DNA from: Enterobacter cloacae
Lineage (GTDB): Bacteria > Pseudomonadota > Gammaproteobacteria > Enterobacterales > Enterobacteriaceae
DNA length: 64,000 nucleotides
Reading direction: 5' to 3'
Assembly (NCBI RefSeq): GCF_013375935.1
Contig: NZ_CP056117.1
Span: forward strand, 3,472,001-3,536,000
Shown: piece after piece, positions 63,622 to 64,000 of the stretch
How positions within the stretch are numbered: the first letter of the stretch is position 1
How the letters are laid out: each line of letters begins with the position of its first letter
Position numbers and translations under genes: made by a program
Notes under the pieces: generated by a model
Database searches by the model: none
What the model saw: only the letters and a program-made list of their open reading frames with translations
Told to the model about the DNA's origin: nothing

Positions 63622-63683
63622 GGAAATCTCCTCTGTCTGCCGGCGTTAATTGCCAACAGTGATAATTCATCTCTTGAAGCTTT

Positions 63684-63707
63684 AGACTTCTGGATGTCTA
63701 AACGTCC
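63684..63707. promoter_or_regulatory. MetJ operator (three met boxes)
   Basis: Three adjacent 8-base boxes AGACTTCT, GGATGTCT and AAACGTCC match the MetJ consensus AGACGTCT at 7, 6 and 6 positions (last two on the orientation that fits best). They lie 63-86 bp upstream of the MetE-like start (63621). MetJ with S-adenosylmethionine should repress the gene. Confidence 0.75.
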
Positions 63708-63771
63708 TAAAAAGATGTCATACCGGCTCCCTGCCGACAAACGAGAAAATTTCATCTGTGTTGAAAAAAAT

Positions 63772-64000
63772 TCACGATCGCTGCGCGGGCGATGAGGATC
63801 CTGCAAACGCGAACCGCTCGTCCTCCCAGCCGGTAATGCCCCCGAGCATAATCTTGACCGGCAGGCCGAGGCGCGCAAGCTTCAGCGCCGCCCTGTCCGC
63901 CCCGTTGCAGTGCGGCCCGGCACAGTACACGACAAACAGCGTTCCCTCCGGCCACGCCTTCATCCGCCCGGCGTCAATCTGGCTCCACGGCAAATGCAGC
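63772..64000 (-). CDS. Rhodanese-domain protein, C-terminal part
   Basis: The frame is open to the right edge of the window, so the N-terminus lies outside. The visible 75 or so residues read LHLPWSQIDAGRMKAWP, then the active-site loop VVYCAGPHCNGADRAALKLA, and KIMLGGITGWEDE, the end of a rhodanese fold with the catalytic Cys. It probably transfers sulfur or only binds thiols. No neighbour beyond the MetE-like gene is visible. Confidence 0.75.
   Translation of the reverse strand, partial: LHLPWSQIDAGRMKAWPEGTLFVVYCAGPHCNGADRAALKLARLGLPVKIMLGGITGWEDERFAFAGSSSPAQRS

Noticed and set aside
1..64000. CRISPR arrays, rRNA and tRNA genes
   Set aside because: No regularly spaced repeats, no rRNA-like stretches and no cloverleaf with CCA-type end were noticed on reading, although short tRNAs could be missed without a scan.

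Overview
The window is most likely an Enterobacter chromosome (E. cloacae complex or a close relative). From about 32 kb to 56 kb it follows the E. coli K-12 order tam - yneE - uxaB - dgcF(yneF) - yneG - glsB - sad - ptrR(yneJ) - sotB - marC - marRAB - eamA - ydeE. It departs from E. coli by carrying a chemoreceptor between glsB and sad, two phzF-like genes, zinT and a complete urea ABC transporter (urtABCDE). The genus call is inferred from synteny and protein similarity, not from a search.

Positions 1-22,700 form an accessory island rich in anti-phage-type genes. From the left it carries the end of an AbiGi-like gene, a truncated SLOG fragment, a DUF3800 gene, and a scar with an IS3 orfA fragment and a broken AlbA_2 gene end. 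Next come a 1375-residue STAND NTPase with an Mrr-like nuclease head, an AlbA_2 (Schlafen-type) protein, and an unrelated STAND NTPase with a nuclease head and a SEC-C tail. A Gabija-like gajA/gajB pair follows, with gajA frameshifted in a G9 tract. After that are an orphan HipB-like regulator, a possible small RNA, and an XRE control module with two perfect operators. The block ends with four overlapping or abutting genes: three tyrosine-recombinase-like proteins and a TnpC-like helper. These are probably the mobilising machinery (Tn554-like or 'gamma-mobile-trio'-like). Base composition changes several times across the island, as expected of a mosaic.

Positions about 22,757-27,290 look like an ISNCY (ISKpn21-like) element. 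Its ends each carry two copies of a 17-bp motif in inverted orientation. The transposase has lost its first catalytic Asp region, and the element encloses a LysR regulator, an Old Yellow Enzyme and an arginase-family enzyme.

From 27.3 kb onward the sequence is core-like. It holds acetyltransferases, a TolA-like lipoprotein, queH, a GH28 enzyme, a DeoR regulator, a NUDIX hydrolase, tam, a DipZ-like protein, a two-component system with an alpha/beta hydrolase, and the yne-mar region. Several regulatory sites can be read directly. They are a CRP box before sotB, MarR operators and a marbox before marR, a Zur box before zinT, a sigma-54 promoter with an NtrC-like site before urtA, and MetJ boxes before a MetE-like gene. 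These link the right end to stress, zinc, nitrogen and methionine control.

Two genes (gajA-like and ptrR) are broken at poly-G runs and one phzF copy has TAG as its second codon. Each needs read-level confirmation before biology is inferred.
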